DNA of 64,000 nucleotides from Eretmocerus hayati. Taxonomy: Eukaryota > Arthropoda > Insecta > Hymenoptera > Aphelinidae. Positions 24,539 through 37,400 of this stretch are shown here, in pieces (position 1 is the stretch's first letter; each line of letters opens with the position of its first letter). The notes under the pieces are model-generated. The model saw only the letters and a list, made by a program, of their open reading frames with translations. It was not told where the DNA came from and made no database searches. A program made the position numbers and the translations under genes. The stretch lies in the NCBI GenBank assembly GCA_029851415.1, contig CM056742.1, positions 155,377,121 to 155,441,120 on the forward strand, written 5' to 3'.

Positions 24539-25487
24539 CGATAATTGCTTGTGTATCTCTTACCAGTGTCTTTTTCCCTTTGCCTGCCTGCTCTTTAGCA
24601 AATCCTACCAATTTCCTTCTTATCTCTCTCTCTTGCCATGTCAGGTCCTTCTCTATATATATTTCTGTACCTTTCAGCTTACTCTTATTAATCATTATTT
24701 CCCTCCATTTTTCACTATTTTCACACTCTATTCCTATCATTTCATCTTTTGTGTTTCTTATTTTCCAAGCTCTAATGATTTTACAGCTGACTTGCAGCTC
24801 TTTTCCTATCCATTGTTCTACTTTTTCTCTCAGTCTGTATTGCTCCATTTTCTTTCCTATTATTATTAGATTATTTCTCCTTGCTCTTCTTTCATTCTCT
24901 TCTAATCTCCTTTTCAGTTCTATCCATTCTGTGCTCACCTGAGTTCGTTGTTGTTGTTCTCTTATTGGGCCTGTACTGATTTCCTCTGGCAGGATTCCTT
25001 CCAGCTGTTCCATTCTGTCTTCTAGTTCTTTCTGGGCGTCTTCTCTTTCTCTCTCTCTTATTTCTAGATTTGTAATTCTTTTATCCAGATCCTCTGCTCT
25101 TTTTTCATTTTCTGTTTTAAGTTCCTTTAGTAAGGAGTCCATTCTGCCCATCATTTTCCCCTCCATGTTCTTCATATCTTCATGCATGCTCTCAATCATC
25201 TTTCTGATTTCATCCATGTCTTGTTGATCTTCTTGCAGCTGCAACTGTTCAATATCTTTGTGTGACCCTGGTCCTGTAACTCTCTCTTTCTTGGTGTGCT
25301 CTATGAGTTTCCTCTTTACTGCTGTTGTTATCTTACTTTCGGGTGATCTTTCCTCCTCTTTTCTTTTGCCACTTGTTTTTATTTGCATATAGCTCACTAT
25401 GTCTTTGTTGCTTGCTCCTAGGGATGCCACTCTTCTTCTCGTGTATTTTGGGCTGCTAGTGGGGCTTGTTTCTGCGCTGAACATCAC
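24366..25487 (-). CDS. LINE ORF1 protein (coiled coil, RNA-binding-like)
   Basis: 373 residues. The N-terminal 75 are basic and Ser-rich. A long Glu/Lys/Met-rich heptad region (about 75-190) predicts a coiled coil, as in trimeric L1-type ORF1 proteins. Around residue 205 RRNNLIIIGKK begins an RRM-like stretch (beta strand, then REKVEQWIGKEL helix), followed by ENSEKWREIMINKSKLKG and a C-terminal domain with EKDLTWQEREIRRKL. Family knowledge: such proteins bind element RNA and act as chaperones. No CCHC knuckles are seen. The end overlaps the start of ORF2. Confidence 0.85.
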   Translation of the reverse strand: MMFSAETSPTSSPKYTRRRVASLGASNKDIVSYMQIKTSGKRKEEERSPESKITTAVKRKLIEHTKKERVTGPGSHKDIEQLQLQEDQQDMDEIRKMIESMHEDMKNMEGKMMGRMDSLLKELKTENEKRAEDLDKRITNLEIREREREDAQKELEDRMEQLEGILPEEISTGPIREQQQRTQVSTEWIELKRRLEENERRARRNNLIIIGKKMEQYRLREKVEQWIGKELQVSCKIIRAWKIRNTKDEMIGIECENSEKWREIMINKSKLKGTEIYIEKDLTWQEREIRRKLVGFAKEQAGKGKKTLVRDTQAIIDGQIWKWNEKENKPFQTGKEWRRTEPKERNKGDEDYSMEHSGRQKHQPQNVGIFERI

Positions 25488-25743
25488 CTAGAGCCTCGTC
25501 TTCAGCGGCTGCCACGCGCTCGTCTAACCTCACTCTGTGGTGGGTCGTGGTTATCTGCTTTTGTTCGCTGATTCTTTTTGCTTCCCTTTCTTTTCACTTT
25601 TCGTACTTAACTCTTTCCGTATGTTCTTACTTTTGCTCACCTTTCTTGCGTTTTATTTTATTTAAATACCTTCACTTTCGCTAATTTACATTCACTACTG
25701 TCGATATACGTCTGTATGCCATGGCGGCCATTTTTCTTCCCTC

Positions 25744-25759
25744 TACTTACATATATATT
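25744..25759. repeat. LINE target-site duplication, right
   Basis: tacttacatatatatt, identical to 20074-20089, bordering the 5' end of the element. Confidence 0.9.
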
Positions 25760-28700
25760 TATATGCAAAAGTCAAATATATTTCCAGAGGGGTAGAGACC
25801 TGATTATTCGCTCTACAGAAGCCAAATAAAACAAATGATACAAAAAAAAAAAAAAATAGAAAACTTAAAATTGCATCAAGAAATCGTATAGATGTGTTAT
25901 GAAAATATTATATGTACATAGGTAGTGTCTCAAGTTGGCATTAGATTTCTGCAAATCTTACACGGAAGCTACTGAAGAATAATAGCTACACAGCTCAGCA
26001 TGTGATTTGGAATACAATCATTGACGCAGCGGGATATTTGAAATCGATCGCGGAAACAGGGCCACAAAATTGGCGTCTGACGCAATCGGTATTTGCAAAT
26101 CTATTTCTGGGGTTCTATACGAGAGGCTAAGTGGTGATCGGGGTTGAGAGAAGCCTGATGGTGATGACTGCAACTCTTTTTTTTTTTTTCTACCAAACAC
26201 TACTGAAATTGATAGATACCTTTGAAACACTCACAAATAAAGAAATTTTGAGGAAACTTAATGGACATTGTGTAACTTTGAAATTGAGACAGCATATCGA
26301 AAGACACGAAGATGAAGATGTTATCTTTTTATCTTTCATCGTTTGAGTGCAGCTGAGTGAGACCTAACCGGTTGTATAGCTTTTGTGATGAGATGAATGT
26401 AGGACATAGGGCATGGAGAATTCATTTAATAAATAAATAGTAGTATGCTACTATTTATTTTATGATTGCCAAGTCGCTATAGTAGGATATATTGATATAT
26501 TGAGTTATTCGATCACTGCATCTGCATATGCGAAACTATTTCATCGTCTCTGGAGAAAGTGCCGAAGATTGAGGTTAGAACTAGTTTGGCAGACGAGCGT
26601 ATATTATCTTGTACAGCTATAATACTTGGTAGTCCATCGACCCGCAAGCTCTTTTTTAATGAATCAGTGATTCTGAATGTTGTATCAAAATAATTGCCGA
26701 ATGGATCCAAGAAATTTATTAATACGATACCGTTTTTTGATACAGCTTTTATAAGCATCTCAGGCTTGATTTTTTAATAAGCTTATTGGAGGGATCATAA
26801 TCTTACAGAGATGTTTCACATAATGAGCTCTTTTTTTGCTCAAAATAATTGTGACTTACTGGAACTTTGTGTTGATCTTCACATTAGGACTAGACCCCTA
26901 TCCCATTTCGATACATTCCGAGGGTGTGAAATCTTTTCTTCGCGCTTGAGTGAGCGCGGGGGTCGGATTCATTATTACCAGAGAATAGGTTTCTCCCGGC
27001 TGTCGAGGTATATTTTTTGATGAACTGTGAATAAGAATTGATCAACTATACGCAAAGTACATACTTTTCATACAGTTTCCCGGAAAAACCTCATATTATG
27101 AATCTACATACAAAAATACAACTCAAGTGAAAATTCATGAGGGGTCCCATTGCGGGCTTGGAGGATGCTAGGATTAGTATCATATTTCATTTTTTTTTGA
27201 GGTGTTTGTGCTTCAATGTGTCATCCAAAACTTCCGGCTTCTACACAGCAATCAAAGGTAGAGTCCGAGGAGTCCCTTGCAGAATTTTTCGACTTTGTCT
27301 TATTAGATTTCCTGGATCAAGTATGGCAGGTACCCCTATGTCATTGACCTTGGGTGAACAAAAATGGTTCCTATATATCTGACTAACCAAAACTTTGAGG
27401 GATCCTATACAAGATATGACTTTGAAAAATTCTGAAACTTTCAGTGGAATGTTCTCCTTGTACCAGCAACACGAAACAGTTCTACTTTTTCTGCAAGAAT
27501 CGGTAAAAATTATTTCTCGTTGAATTTTCACTAAAATTTCATTGAAATATTACTGGTTACTTATGGAAGACCACTGAGACTTTAATGGATTGTGGTTAAT
27601 ATCAAGTTACTCCGAGAAAAATGATCGAAAAATACGAATACTTTTAGATTCAGAAGAACTTAGGATATCACATCTATCTGGTCAGCAAATTTCAAAGATG
27701 AATTCGAATTCTTGCGAATTCGGATGAAAAAGTTCATGGGAATAATCTTTTCGAGCCCTCAAAACAACCTATTTGAAAAAACTGTCCAAAAATCCCACCA
27801 TTCTCACCAGTCATTCATGAAATGTTCCTTTAAAAGAAGTGTCTCTCATTTTGGAGGAATTGGGACGTGGGACACCTTTAAAGTTGCAATGTGAGAATTT
27901 TTCATGAATTCAAAAATGGAGAAAGAGGGCTGAGGTCAACCGGGAACGAGTAAAGGAAGTTCTCAAGTGAGAATACGTGCACCTCAGTCACGACGAGTAC
28001 ACTCCCCTGTATATGCATGTATGCAGATTAGGGCGAGTCTCATTAGGCCGTGCCGATGTCCGCGATCGGATCGTGCAGAGCCCAAAATATCCCGGGGGGA
28101 ATTCGACTTCAGCTTCGGTGCAGGCGGCGCCTCCTTTGTAAACATCATCACGCGGTAGCCTGATTAGGTACATATATACTCACTTATTCTTTGTAGTAAC
28201 TGCATGCATTCATGCTTGCATAGATTATAGTGGGAAAGCCGCGCCCGAAATGTCGCAAATTTTGTTGGTGCATCGATTTGCCGGTTAATCCCACTGATGA
28301 CAGTCCCGCTTGCCTTATACATACCGCTAACGAAAGTGGAACACCAGCAACCCTGTATTACAGTAAATGTTATTGTATAAAAATATCGTGGGTGGAGTAG
28401 TCCCTCTAAGTAAAATGTGGCAATTTTGAAAGATGTTAATTCATTGTGCGAAATAATTCTCATTTTGTTCAGGAGTTCTGAACTTTTTTTGACTGGGAGA
28501 GAGCTTAATGATGAGGAATCATGCCTCAGCTGATTTTGAGGATTTTACAAGCTTTCACCTTCTTATGTGCGTCAGATTTCCATTTTACCCTATGAGTGTA
28601 AAATGCACTTTAACTTGTGGAGATCTAGAGGAGGAACCTTCAATATTCATGTCTAGAAAATGTTTATTGAATTAGAAAATGAAGCGAGTATGTGACAAGC

Positions 28701-28904
28701 GATGATATTACTAAGAAAAACAGAACTCTAGTCTGATTTTACATCACCAAACTTTAGTAAAACCGCAACGGACCGTTGATTCTAATTTTCGGTTACAATA
28801 TCATTTGCATAGCAACTGTAGTCCCACAAATCGAAGAATTTACATGAAAAGAATCTCAAATTAGTTTAACAATTAATGATGATAAAAATATTTGTATGTT
28901 TCAG
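25760..28904. other. Intron or flank between LINE and PDZ exon
   Basis: No coding exon found. The perfect hairpin at 26431-26460 lies here. About 27970-28150 is GC-richer than its surroundings, without a recognisable frame. Confidence 0.55.
26431..26460. other. Perfect short hairpin
   Basis: aaataaatagtag and ctactatttattt pair over 13 bp around a 4-nt loop (tatg). No following T-run or gene end; meaning unknown. Confidence 0.6.
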
Positions 28905-29056
28905 GTAAACCTTGGATCGCCAGCAGAGGCAGCCGGTCTGCGCGCGGGCGATGCAGTTATCAGGGTCAACAACACTGACATGTTCAGTCTGAGGCATAAG
29001 GATGCTCAGGATGTGATTGTCAGAGCTGGAAATAATTTTGAGCTCACCGTTCAAAG
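28905..29056 (+). CDS. Zasp52: Zasp52 exon: second half of PDZ domain
   Basis: Acceptor tttcag precedes 28905 and donor gt is at 29057. The 50 codons plus 2 nt read VNLGSPAEAAGLRAGDAVIR at the start and contain NNTDMFSLRHKDAQDVIV and NNFELTVQR. This is the alpha-A to beta-F part of an ALP/Enigma PDZ domain, including the RHKDAQD helix alpha-B that lines the ligand groove. It starts in phase 0, which fits the preceding family exon ending after the first PDZ strands. That preceding exon is absent from the window. Confidence 0.95.
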
Positions 29057-31431
29057 GTTAATATTTCATTAATAATACAAACCATTTTAATCTCTTTACT
29101 CCGTGAACATCGATGCATTCTGCATCAGGCTTTCAAAAAACTGTCCGCCTGAAGTTTATAAAAATCGTCATCGTGCATGTGTCGCTTACCTCTGATCGCT
29201 CGCGTTCCTGAGTGGAGCGTGATATTGCCATTAGCGTTCTTGCTCATGGGCCATTATTTTTACGAATGTCATGTGCTTCAACCCGTGGATATTATCGATG
29301 ATCGCAAGCGACTTTCTGCTGCACTTGGCAATGCAGGTATATACACGATCCGGAATTAACGGTTTCGTGTCGAAGGTGGCATTAATCGTCTTTACAAAGA
29401 ACAGATTCTCATGTCATGGCAAAGTCATACTTTGGAAAAATTAATTGAAAATGAGAGGACACGTTGTCTCGATTTTTCACTCTGTGATCCAAGAAATAGC
29501 CCGCGTTGCTTTGAATATTTTTTGAGAATTCAAGATACTTTTTTTCAAAACTTTTTACTAAAAATCTGAGTAGAAATTGATTAGCCAATCATTAGTCAAT
29601 TATTTCTAACTACGCAAATGATGACGGCCAAACGAAATTATCACTAACCGAAGACTGACAATCGATAAGATTGAAAAATCAAGATAATTTTGCAATTTGA
29701 CTGGTGTTTGATATATATTTTGAACAGGGGTGGTAGCACGTGCTGGAGGCCGAGCGTTTCACCGGTAACGGCATCAATTCCCTCACCTCAACCTACCGCT
29801 CCGGCAAGCAGCGTTTCCCCGGTTACGAAGACGTCTCTGGCCCACAAGAAACAGGACGTACCCCTTATCGGCAGTGGACACAATTTCAGTCCCAAGCCAT
29901 TCGTAAGTTTCTCATTTTACAAAGAATTGGAAATTCACTTAAGAATTCTTCGAACGGTATTATCTATTGGAAATTATACCGTGGAGTAGTTCGCACGTAA
30001 AAAAAGCTTGACAAAAAGAGTCAATTTCATTCAGCTCACAAGAAAAATAGTGATATGTGATTTTTATTGAGAGAGTACGTATCTAAGTAGATTAAAATAA
30101 ACTCTTTCTATTTCTAGTTGAATGGAACGAATGAGGGCACAGTCAAATCAATCGTGAACAAACAGTACAACAGCCCCGTTGGTATCTATAGCGAAGAAAC
30201 TATTGCGGAAACTCTATCCGCCCAAGCTGAGGTACTCGCTGGCGGTGTCTTAGGGTGAGTCAATCAAAAGTTTTCCTTGAAATCCGAATTTGTACATACT
30301 CTATTTTAAGATATACCATATACTAATCGAAAAATACATTCGGTGTTTAGGGTCAACTTCAAGAAGAACGAGAAGAACTATAACGCTCAGAACAGCGAAG
30401 TATTCAAGATGGTCCAGGAGGCGGACAAGGAGCCCAAAACTCCCGAACCAGGTTAGATATACACAAATCCAATACAGACACTTTGTACCTTATGCTATTT
30501 TTGTCTGTCGAAGCAATAGTGCACTGTGTGGTATCAATGACGATGATGTTCACCCATTATGCAACTCATTTCTGTAAAATCGATCATTCTTGGAGTCTAA
30601 ATTTTTTAGTCCGACAGCTTAATCATAATCTTCATTTTTATATACGATGATGTTCAATGTCAGTCCCGTTGACTTCTTATTCAAAATCTTAATAAAGTGA
30701 CAGTTTTTGAAAAAAATGGATGCTTTCTTACGGTGCAGATTTTTCGGCTATTATCGTTGATAATCCTGTACGATAGAATACCTCCTAACAATTATCAAAA
30801 GTCTCAAAAATACGAGGCTGGTCATTTTTTAAATGATAAAAATTTCTACTACTTTTTCATTCATTTTTTAGATCTTGATCTGCATAAATTTCGTCAGAAA
30901 TGTTGTCCAAATTTCAAAAGTATAGTCAAAATTTCCCAGACAGAAGAATTCCATCCATTTTTAGTCACAAGGTTCATTTTTACCATGGATTTTTAGATCT
31001 TAGTCCGTATAGGATTTTGAGAAAAATGGCCAATTTTCGAGAGTAAAATCAGTTTGCATATAGAATATTGAAAGAAATATTGTCCAAATTTCGAAAGTAA
31101 AATCAAAGATCCCCTAGACAAGAAGAAAGTCTGAAACCAGTAGTGCACTATGCTTTGCGACCCACACATTATACACGCGTATATTCTCACACATTCTGCG
31201 CGCGACAAGCTTTCAACGCGATTAGTAGTACGAGGCAGGCTATGATCAGCCATCGTCACTTATCTTGAGCACGTAAACGATATGTCATATCCGATCTATG
31301 TATGGGGAACACAGAGGATGAACCACAGCAGCAGAGCGGAGTTGTTACCCCATCACAATCTCCAGCTTTGGCTGGACTCAGACCGGTTCATGCACCGGAT
31401 AATAGGGCTTACCAACAGCAGCAACAGCAGC

Positions 31432-31462
<31 letters not shown>

Positions 31463-34400
31463 GCAATATTATCAGCAACAACATCAACAACATCAGCAGC
31501 AATATCAACAGCAGCAGCAACAACAACAGCAGCAAAAACAACAGCAGCAACAACAACAACAACAGCATCAGCAGCAAAATGGTGGTTCTGTGCCATCCAC
31601 CCTAACTCCTGGCCAGAACATTTGCGCTGAATGCGAGAGGCTCATCGTGTAAGTCGTGGACGCTGGGTTTCTTGAATATTGAGATGCCAGACTTCGTTGG
31701 AACAACGTTGAGACATCATGGGGTCGTTCTTCATGTCAATTTCAACTCCGATAGTGCAATTTTACGTGATGGGGTTTCCAAGTTTTTCGTTATACTGATA
31801 GGGATAGATCGTCTAGGGGTAAAATTGTTCAAAATTGAAAAAACAAGTTGGGATATAGGCATTGACAGAAAAATTAATCAACTGAGGCTCAATAATAAGT
31901 TTCTTTGTACATTACCGTGCAAAAGGAACCTTGTAACTGAGAAATCAAAGAAAAGCTTGTGAAAAGTACTTAGATCGAACTCAAGAGATTTGAAAAGTGT
32001 ACAATTTCGCCAAAAACTATAATCTGCTTTCCGTCATTGCTCAGAAAACAAGACTTCATCTGAAATTAGTGGAGACTTCAAGTCTCTGAACCGTATATTC
32101 AACTGTTTCAGCGTTGATTTTTATGAATTATCATTTATGATGGAAATGGAGTGCAGTAAGCATCAAATACTCCTATTTCAAAAAAAATTTTGATCAAATT
32201 AGATCGATTCATATCGGAGAAAAAAATTTACTAGGAAAGCTATAATGTTATCCGAAGAATTTTCTGCCATTAAAAATTGTGCATCCGCACCGATAGTCTT
32301 TCAAATAATTCTCAGAAGACTTATGGACAATTTTCCATGGTAGTCTGACAAAACTTCCCAACGACACTTCAAACTTTCCTAATAAACTTATGAAAGAACA
32401 TTTCATTGAAAGAGCTCTCAGTCGATGAATTTATCTGTCAATATCCAAAGTGTTAGATTCTTCTCTTGAATCAATCCCGACAAAAAAAATTCCGCGTCAC
32501 GTTAGTCGCAAAAAACTCACTACAGAAAATACACAACAAAAAACATTCGAATAGTAATAAGTTACTCGATGAAAAAAAAATTACATCAGAATAGGGCAAG
32601 TCAGAGTTATTGAGTATAAACGCGAACATTCTAATTTGGCTTTATAGTACCGGCTCGTACGGAATTCTATTCTTCGGCAAGTCATGCAGTTGGGGGCAGC
32701 AGCTGGCCCACGACGCCGAGATCGCCTACACCAGTTAGCTCTGATTTGGTCCGTAATACTGGCAATCAGGCTTGCAGTCCCAAACCCCATCATCCTGGAG
32801 TCATCCTCTGCAGTAACTGCGACTGCCCGATCTAGTAAATTTTGCCTCGACTATAGCCTCAGTTGCTCTTGTCGTCGCATGCGCTTCTTCTTCGATCTAG
32901 CTGCTGCGCAATTACCTCGTCGTCTATATTCGTTTTTTTTTTTTTTTAATATTTTCCACACGATTGTAATGCTTTTTTTACTGGCCAAATTTACTTTTTT
33001 ACTGGATGGCCTCAATTTTTTTCATCATTCCGGCTAATTTTGTTCGCTTACTTACGTTCGATATTTTGTAGATGCGGTGTACAAATCGTGCTTTGCTGGT
33101 CGTTTCATGCTTTGTGATGCTTGGATGTATCGATATTGTGATATAAAAAATCTTGTACGATTACATTTTCAAATCAATTTTACAATAAATAACAAATTGA
33201 AGTTTAATAAATCTGAAGGCATTCATGCCTTCTGAAAAAACCAGAAACCGAATTAAAAATCTGAGTAAGTACGAGTTTGACAAGTGTGATGAGTTTTCGA
33301 CGTTATTCGTTCATACAGTCAATCATTTCATATCTGAAACTCATGAAAATCATTTTGCAGTCAAACTTCTCATATAAAATTGTTTATGCCATCTCAATTT
33401 ACAAAAAATCATTGACATTCTCACGGTGTAAAGTTAAACCACATCGCATTTCAATTCGACGTTTCCTATGAAAAAATACGCCTTCACATTTTTCATCATC
33501 CAAGATCATCACGAGCAAGTCGCAATTGATCGCACGTACTTTTCTACTCTTTCATGTTGACTGTTTTGGTAATGAAAAATCTGGTTCAAAAGTTGAACGT
33601 TGAGAATAGTTTTCTGCTCGTATTATTCCTACGTCTGATAGATTACAAAAAAAAACAGATCAATTTTTTGAAAACAGAAAATAAGCTCATTTCACAATGG
33701 TATACGGGCATCCAATTCCAACTCTAGCATATCCCATTGCAATCATCGTAAACTTCTTCAATGATTTCTCATTTCTCATTTCCTAGTCCTTAAAATACTG
33801 ACAAAATTCTTACTCGTTAGTCCCATATCCCATCAAAATACTTTCGGAAAAATTCAAACTCTTGAATCAACGAGCCGACCAACCAAGCGTACCACTGTTT
33901 TATTCTCAGACACAGAATGAATGTCAGAATCTATCTGAAACTTGCGGATGCAGCAGCTGCAGCCTTATCTTGTTTCTCGCGCGTGCAGTTTAAATTCCGC
34001 TTCCGCGCCACTCTCTTATCCTATCTCTGACGATACTGCACTCCCTCAAGTATAATGTAGGAAGCACAGCAAGATTAGTGCCACATCCAAATTCGCGCAT
34101 ATATATTTCCAAGTGCAACCATCAAAACTCTTCCTCTATCTATTTGTCATTTTTTTTATTATTAATTTTTTTTTTTATTGTATCTTAGACTTTGGTAATC
34201 TCTGCCTTACTCTTACTCGCGGATGCTCACATCAATCATCGGTCTTGTCTCGCAAGGCCGCACCTTCATTTTCCTATCTTGGCATCGGACGAGCCAAAAG
34301 AATCAGAAGCAGAAACAGTGCCGGTCCATCTCGTAACAAGCGGCGCTAAATTTACGCGCGCGCGCGTGCCGATCTTACTGAAGGCGGAAGTATAAGTTGA

Positions 34401-37400
34401 CTATTCGTGCTCTCACTACTTTCAAAGTATGTAATGTTAGCTGTATGAGAAATTGCACTTTTGGGATGAATCACTCAGACTGTAGTCCATTTTAATTTTA
34501 TTTTCTAGGTACTTATCGCGCATGTTTCTGTCTACATACATGAACATTTACATCGTGGCAAATGAGAAACCTGTCCGAATAAGTGTCTTCTCTGGTCATT
34601 GAGATCGTTTTTCTGTGATGATTCAGATTCTGAACATGGTCACTCATTCATGATTCACAATGACCATTCCATCAAAATGTGATGCTGGGTATGATTCGGA
34701 TGATTCAATATCCGACCATTTCATTGCTCGATAATCATCGTATGAGGTGTTATGACATTGTTGCTACATCATCGTGCAATTCAGGCAATGATTTTCCCAC
34801 TTTTCACAGCTTTCAATGGATGTGATTATACTGTTGTGCGTATATTCATCTTCGACTCATGGTTTCATCATTATTTCCCCCCTATCGAAAGCTATCGTTC
34901 ATTATTTTACATTCAAAATAGGATATTATTTTGCACGACCCGGAGCTGACTCATTGATGTGCTAGACGTTGTTCCAGAAACGGGTGATTTTGAATCAGAT
35001 AGTCATTCGTAATAGACTTGAATGATGCCCACTCATAACCACTTTATTTCATCAAGATTTCCTCTAATATTCGAGAGACCGGTAACTGGCATTCACTCAA
35101 CATAACTTGTTACTTGTTCAGTTGATAAAATGAAACTCTTGATACAAAATCACCCATGCATTTGTCCTTTTATGACAATATCTTTTGTTTTCAAACTGGA
35201 GCAATTAGTTGTAATTTCTTTAAAATTCAAACCTATCAGACCTCATTTTCCCATGACATATTCATTCGAGATACGATCATTTAATCCGTTGCGTACACAC
35301 AGGATCCCCAGGAACCCCGCGCTCGCTTTGAGGTTATATTCCAACCATGGACTGGTAGAAATTGGTCCTATGGTCACATCTCTCATTAGTTAAGATGTAC
35401 CACTATGTGATCCGAACGGTCGAAACCATGCAAAACTAATTATACCAAAATATTGCCCGTGCAAAACTGAACTGCACGGGCAATAAATATCTTGGTGTAA
35501 CTAGTTTTGCATGGTTTTGACCCAGGGTGCCCAAAAATTCGTGCGAACTCTCATTTCCATCCAAAAACGCTATTCAGGAATTGAAAACTGTCAGTTTCTA
35601 TGAAAATGATATCAAATAAGACAACCGTAGAAATTTTAGGTCAATACCCTGGTTCCTCTTGGAATTAGAACAAATTTCCTACGTGGGGTCCCTGGAACCC
35701 TGTGTGTATAAATCGTGACTTTCAGGAAGTGTGTACGCAACGGGTTAAGTCGTTGCTGAAAATGAAATATGACTTTATGCAAAATTCAATCAACAGGATG
35801 ACAACATAATCTGACAGGTTTGGTTTTTCATCAGGCAAAGGATTTCCTTTCACCTCATCCTTCAAAAATTTTCTGCATTTAAAGTACAACATCAGGAATT
35901 ATTTGTACTGACTCAATGTACAGTCTTGTTGACACAGTACCATCTCTTTCATCTGATTGACAGCATCCATATTCCCATATAAAATAGTCTAATTAATCGA
36001 TGATTTTCTCATTTTCATCAGTGGTGTCTTCGTAAGAATAAAGGAGAAGAATCTCCACGTTGAATGCTTCAAATGCTCAACATGTGGAACCTCCTTGAAG
36101 AACGTTGGCTACTACAACATCAACAACAAGCTATATTGCGATATTCATGCTAAATTGGTAGCCCGTCAAAATGCACCTGCTGGTGTGGTACCAATAACTG
36201 TCGCACCGTAAGTTATCCTTCCTCTTCTAATAATCGACATGATCAAAATTTCCCTTATTTTGTAACAGAATTTCTCAAATCCATCATCTAGAAAATGTTC
36301 TTTTGGAGCATGAATAAATCCAGATAAATCGTAAAAGATCTATTTCAGTGGAGTAATCTTTAGTTCCAAGAATCCATAAAATCCCATCAATTTACAACTG
36401 GTCAAACATCAATTTAGGAAGCTTATAACGTCTACAAATCTCCACAAAACGCTCTTGTACAGCGTAAATCATTTAAATCCGGTGAAATTCTATTTTCAGT
36501 GGACAGAAAGCTCCAGCAAATACCATTTCTGCGGCTTTATCGAATGTTGGTCAGCTTTCGCCATCACTCAGCAATCACGGAAGTTCTTCTCCTCAACCTT
36601 TCTCGGTGAGTGAACCTCCGATTCTATAGCAGACACTTTGAGTGCCACATTATATATCTTGAGCTCAAATAAGATACCTTGCACAAATTTATGATACTGC
36701 TTCAAAATATGCATGATCAGAGATATTTTGCACTCTGAATGCTTACGAAAACATGTGTCATTGTCAATAGCGCGTGAAGCTTTAAACGTATTATTGTCAA
36801 TTTAAAATCGAAACATCTAAGTTGAACTTGCAATGAGAGAAGTTGACTCATACAGTTATGTAGATCTAATAATACGAATATGCATCTGTTACTCATACCA
36901 TGTGCATACATAACTCATTATTGATTCATCAAGCATTATAATAAAATGGGCGCTCATTTTTATTAACATTTTAGACTGTCGTAAATTACCCCATGAAAAC
37001 TATTGTTCGGAGAGAAAAATTGATCAATTGAGCATGTAAATACCAGATATGTGATGGGTGGAGTTTTCAAGGTCACGAGTGGCTGGTAACGTGAGCCAGG
37101 CTGACAAGAAAGGGCCATTCCCTATATTTGGATTTTTGAAATCCCATAATTTATATTTATTAATGGCTGAAATACTTTGTGTATTTTTTGTCCATCACGA
37201 TCATTTTCAAGGTACAATTTTGGTGCTCTATAGCCTATTGGTATGAAAATCACTGAACGGCCAATGCGAATCCTAATAATGAATTTTCGGTACTTTTGCA
37301 TTCTTGCTAAAATTAGCTCAATTACATATATACCGACAAGGAGAAATCCAACCTTGCGGAATACGGATCTTGACGAAAATCTGGGAATCATCTTGTTTTG

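Larger units (their letters stand above)
20090..25743 (-). mobile_element. Full-length non-LTR retrotransposon (LINE), three ORFs
   Basis: Lies antisense to Zasp52. The element reads from 25743 down to 20090: 256-bp 5' UTR, ORF1 (25487-24366), ORF2 (from about 24442 to 21320), ORF3 (21267-20506), then a 3' UTR with an imperfect tandem repeat (about 20164-20381) and a tail of AAT triplets (sense strand). It is flanked by a perfect 16-bp target duplication, tacttacatatatatt, at 20074-20089 and 25744-25759 (one or two bases are ambiguous against the tail). Intact frames and identical duplications suggest recent insertion. Triplet tails are known from I-type elements, but the clade is not assigned here. 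Confidence 0.93.

Noticed and set aside
20699..24942. Many Ser/Leu/Phe-rich + strand frames
   Set aside because: Antisense shadows of the Glu/Lys-rich LINE ORFs; no domain sense.
1..28904. N-terminal PDZ exon of Zasp52
   Set aside because: Searched by eye for a TGGGG-type codon pair of the PWGF loop and for an in-phase donor; no candidate makes sense, so the exon is probably upstream of the window.
31262..31314. Alternative upstream acceptor (ttgag at 31269) for the polyQ exon
   Set aside because: In phase, but adds a segment unlike Zasp and uses a GAG acceptor; the CAG at 31312-31314 gives a better protein join.
31353..31596. Minus-strand poly-Leu and poly-Val/Ala frames
   Set aside because: They are the antisense of the CAA/CAG glutamine tract of Zasp52.
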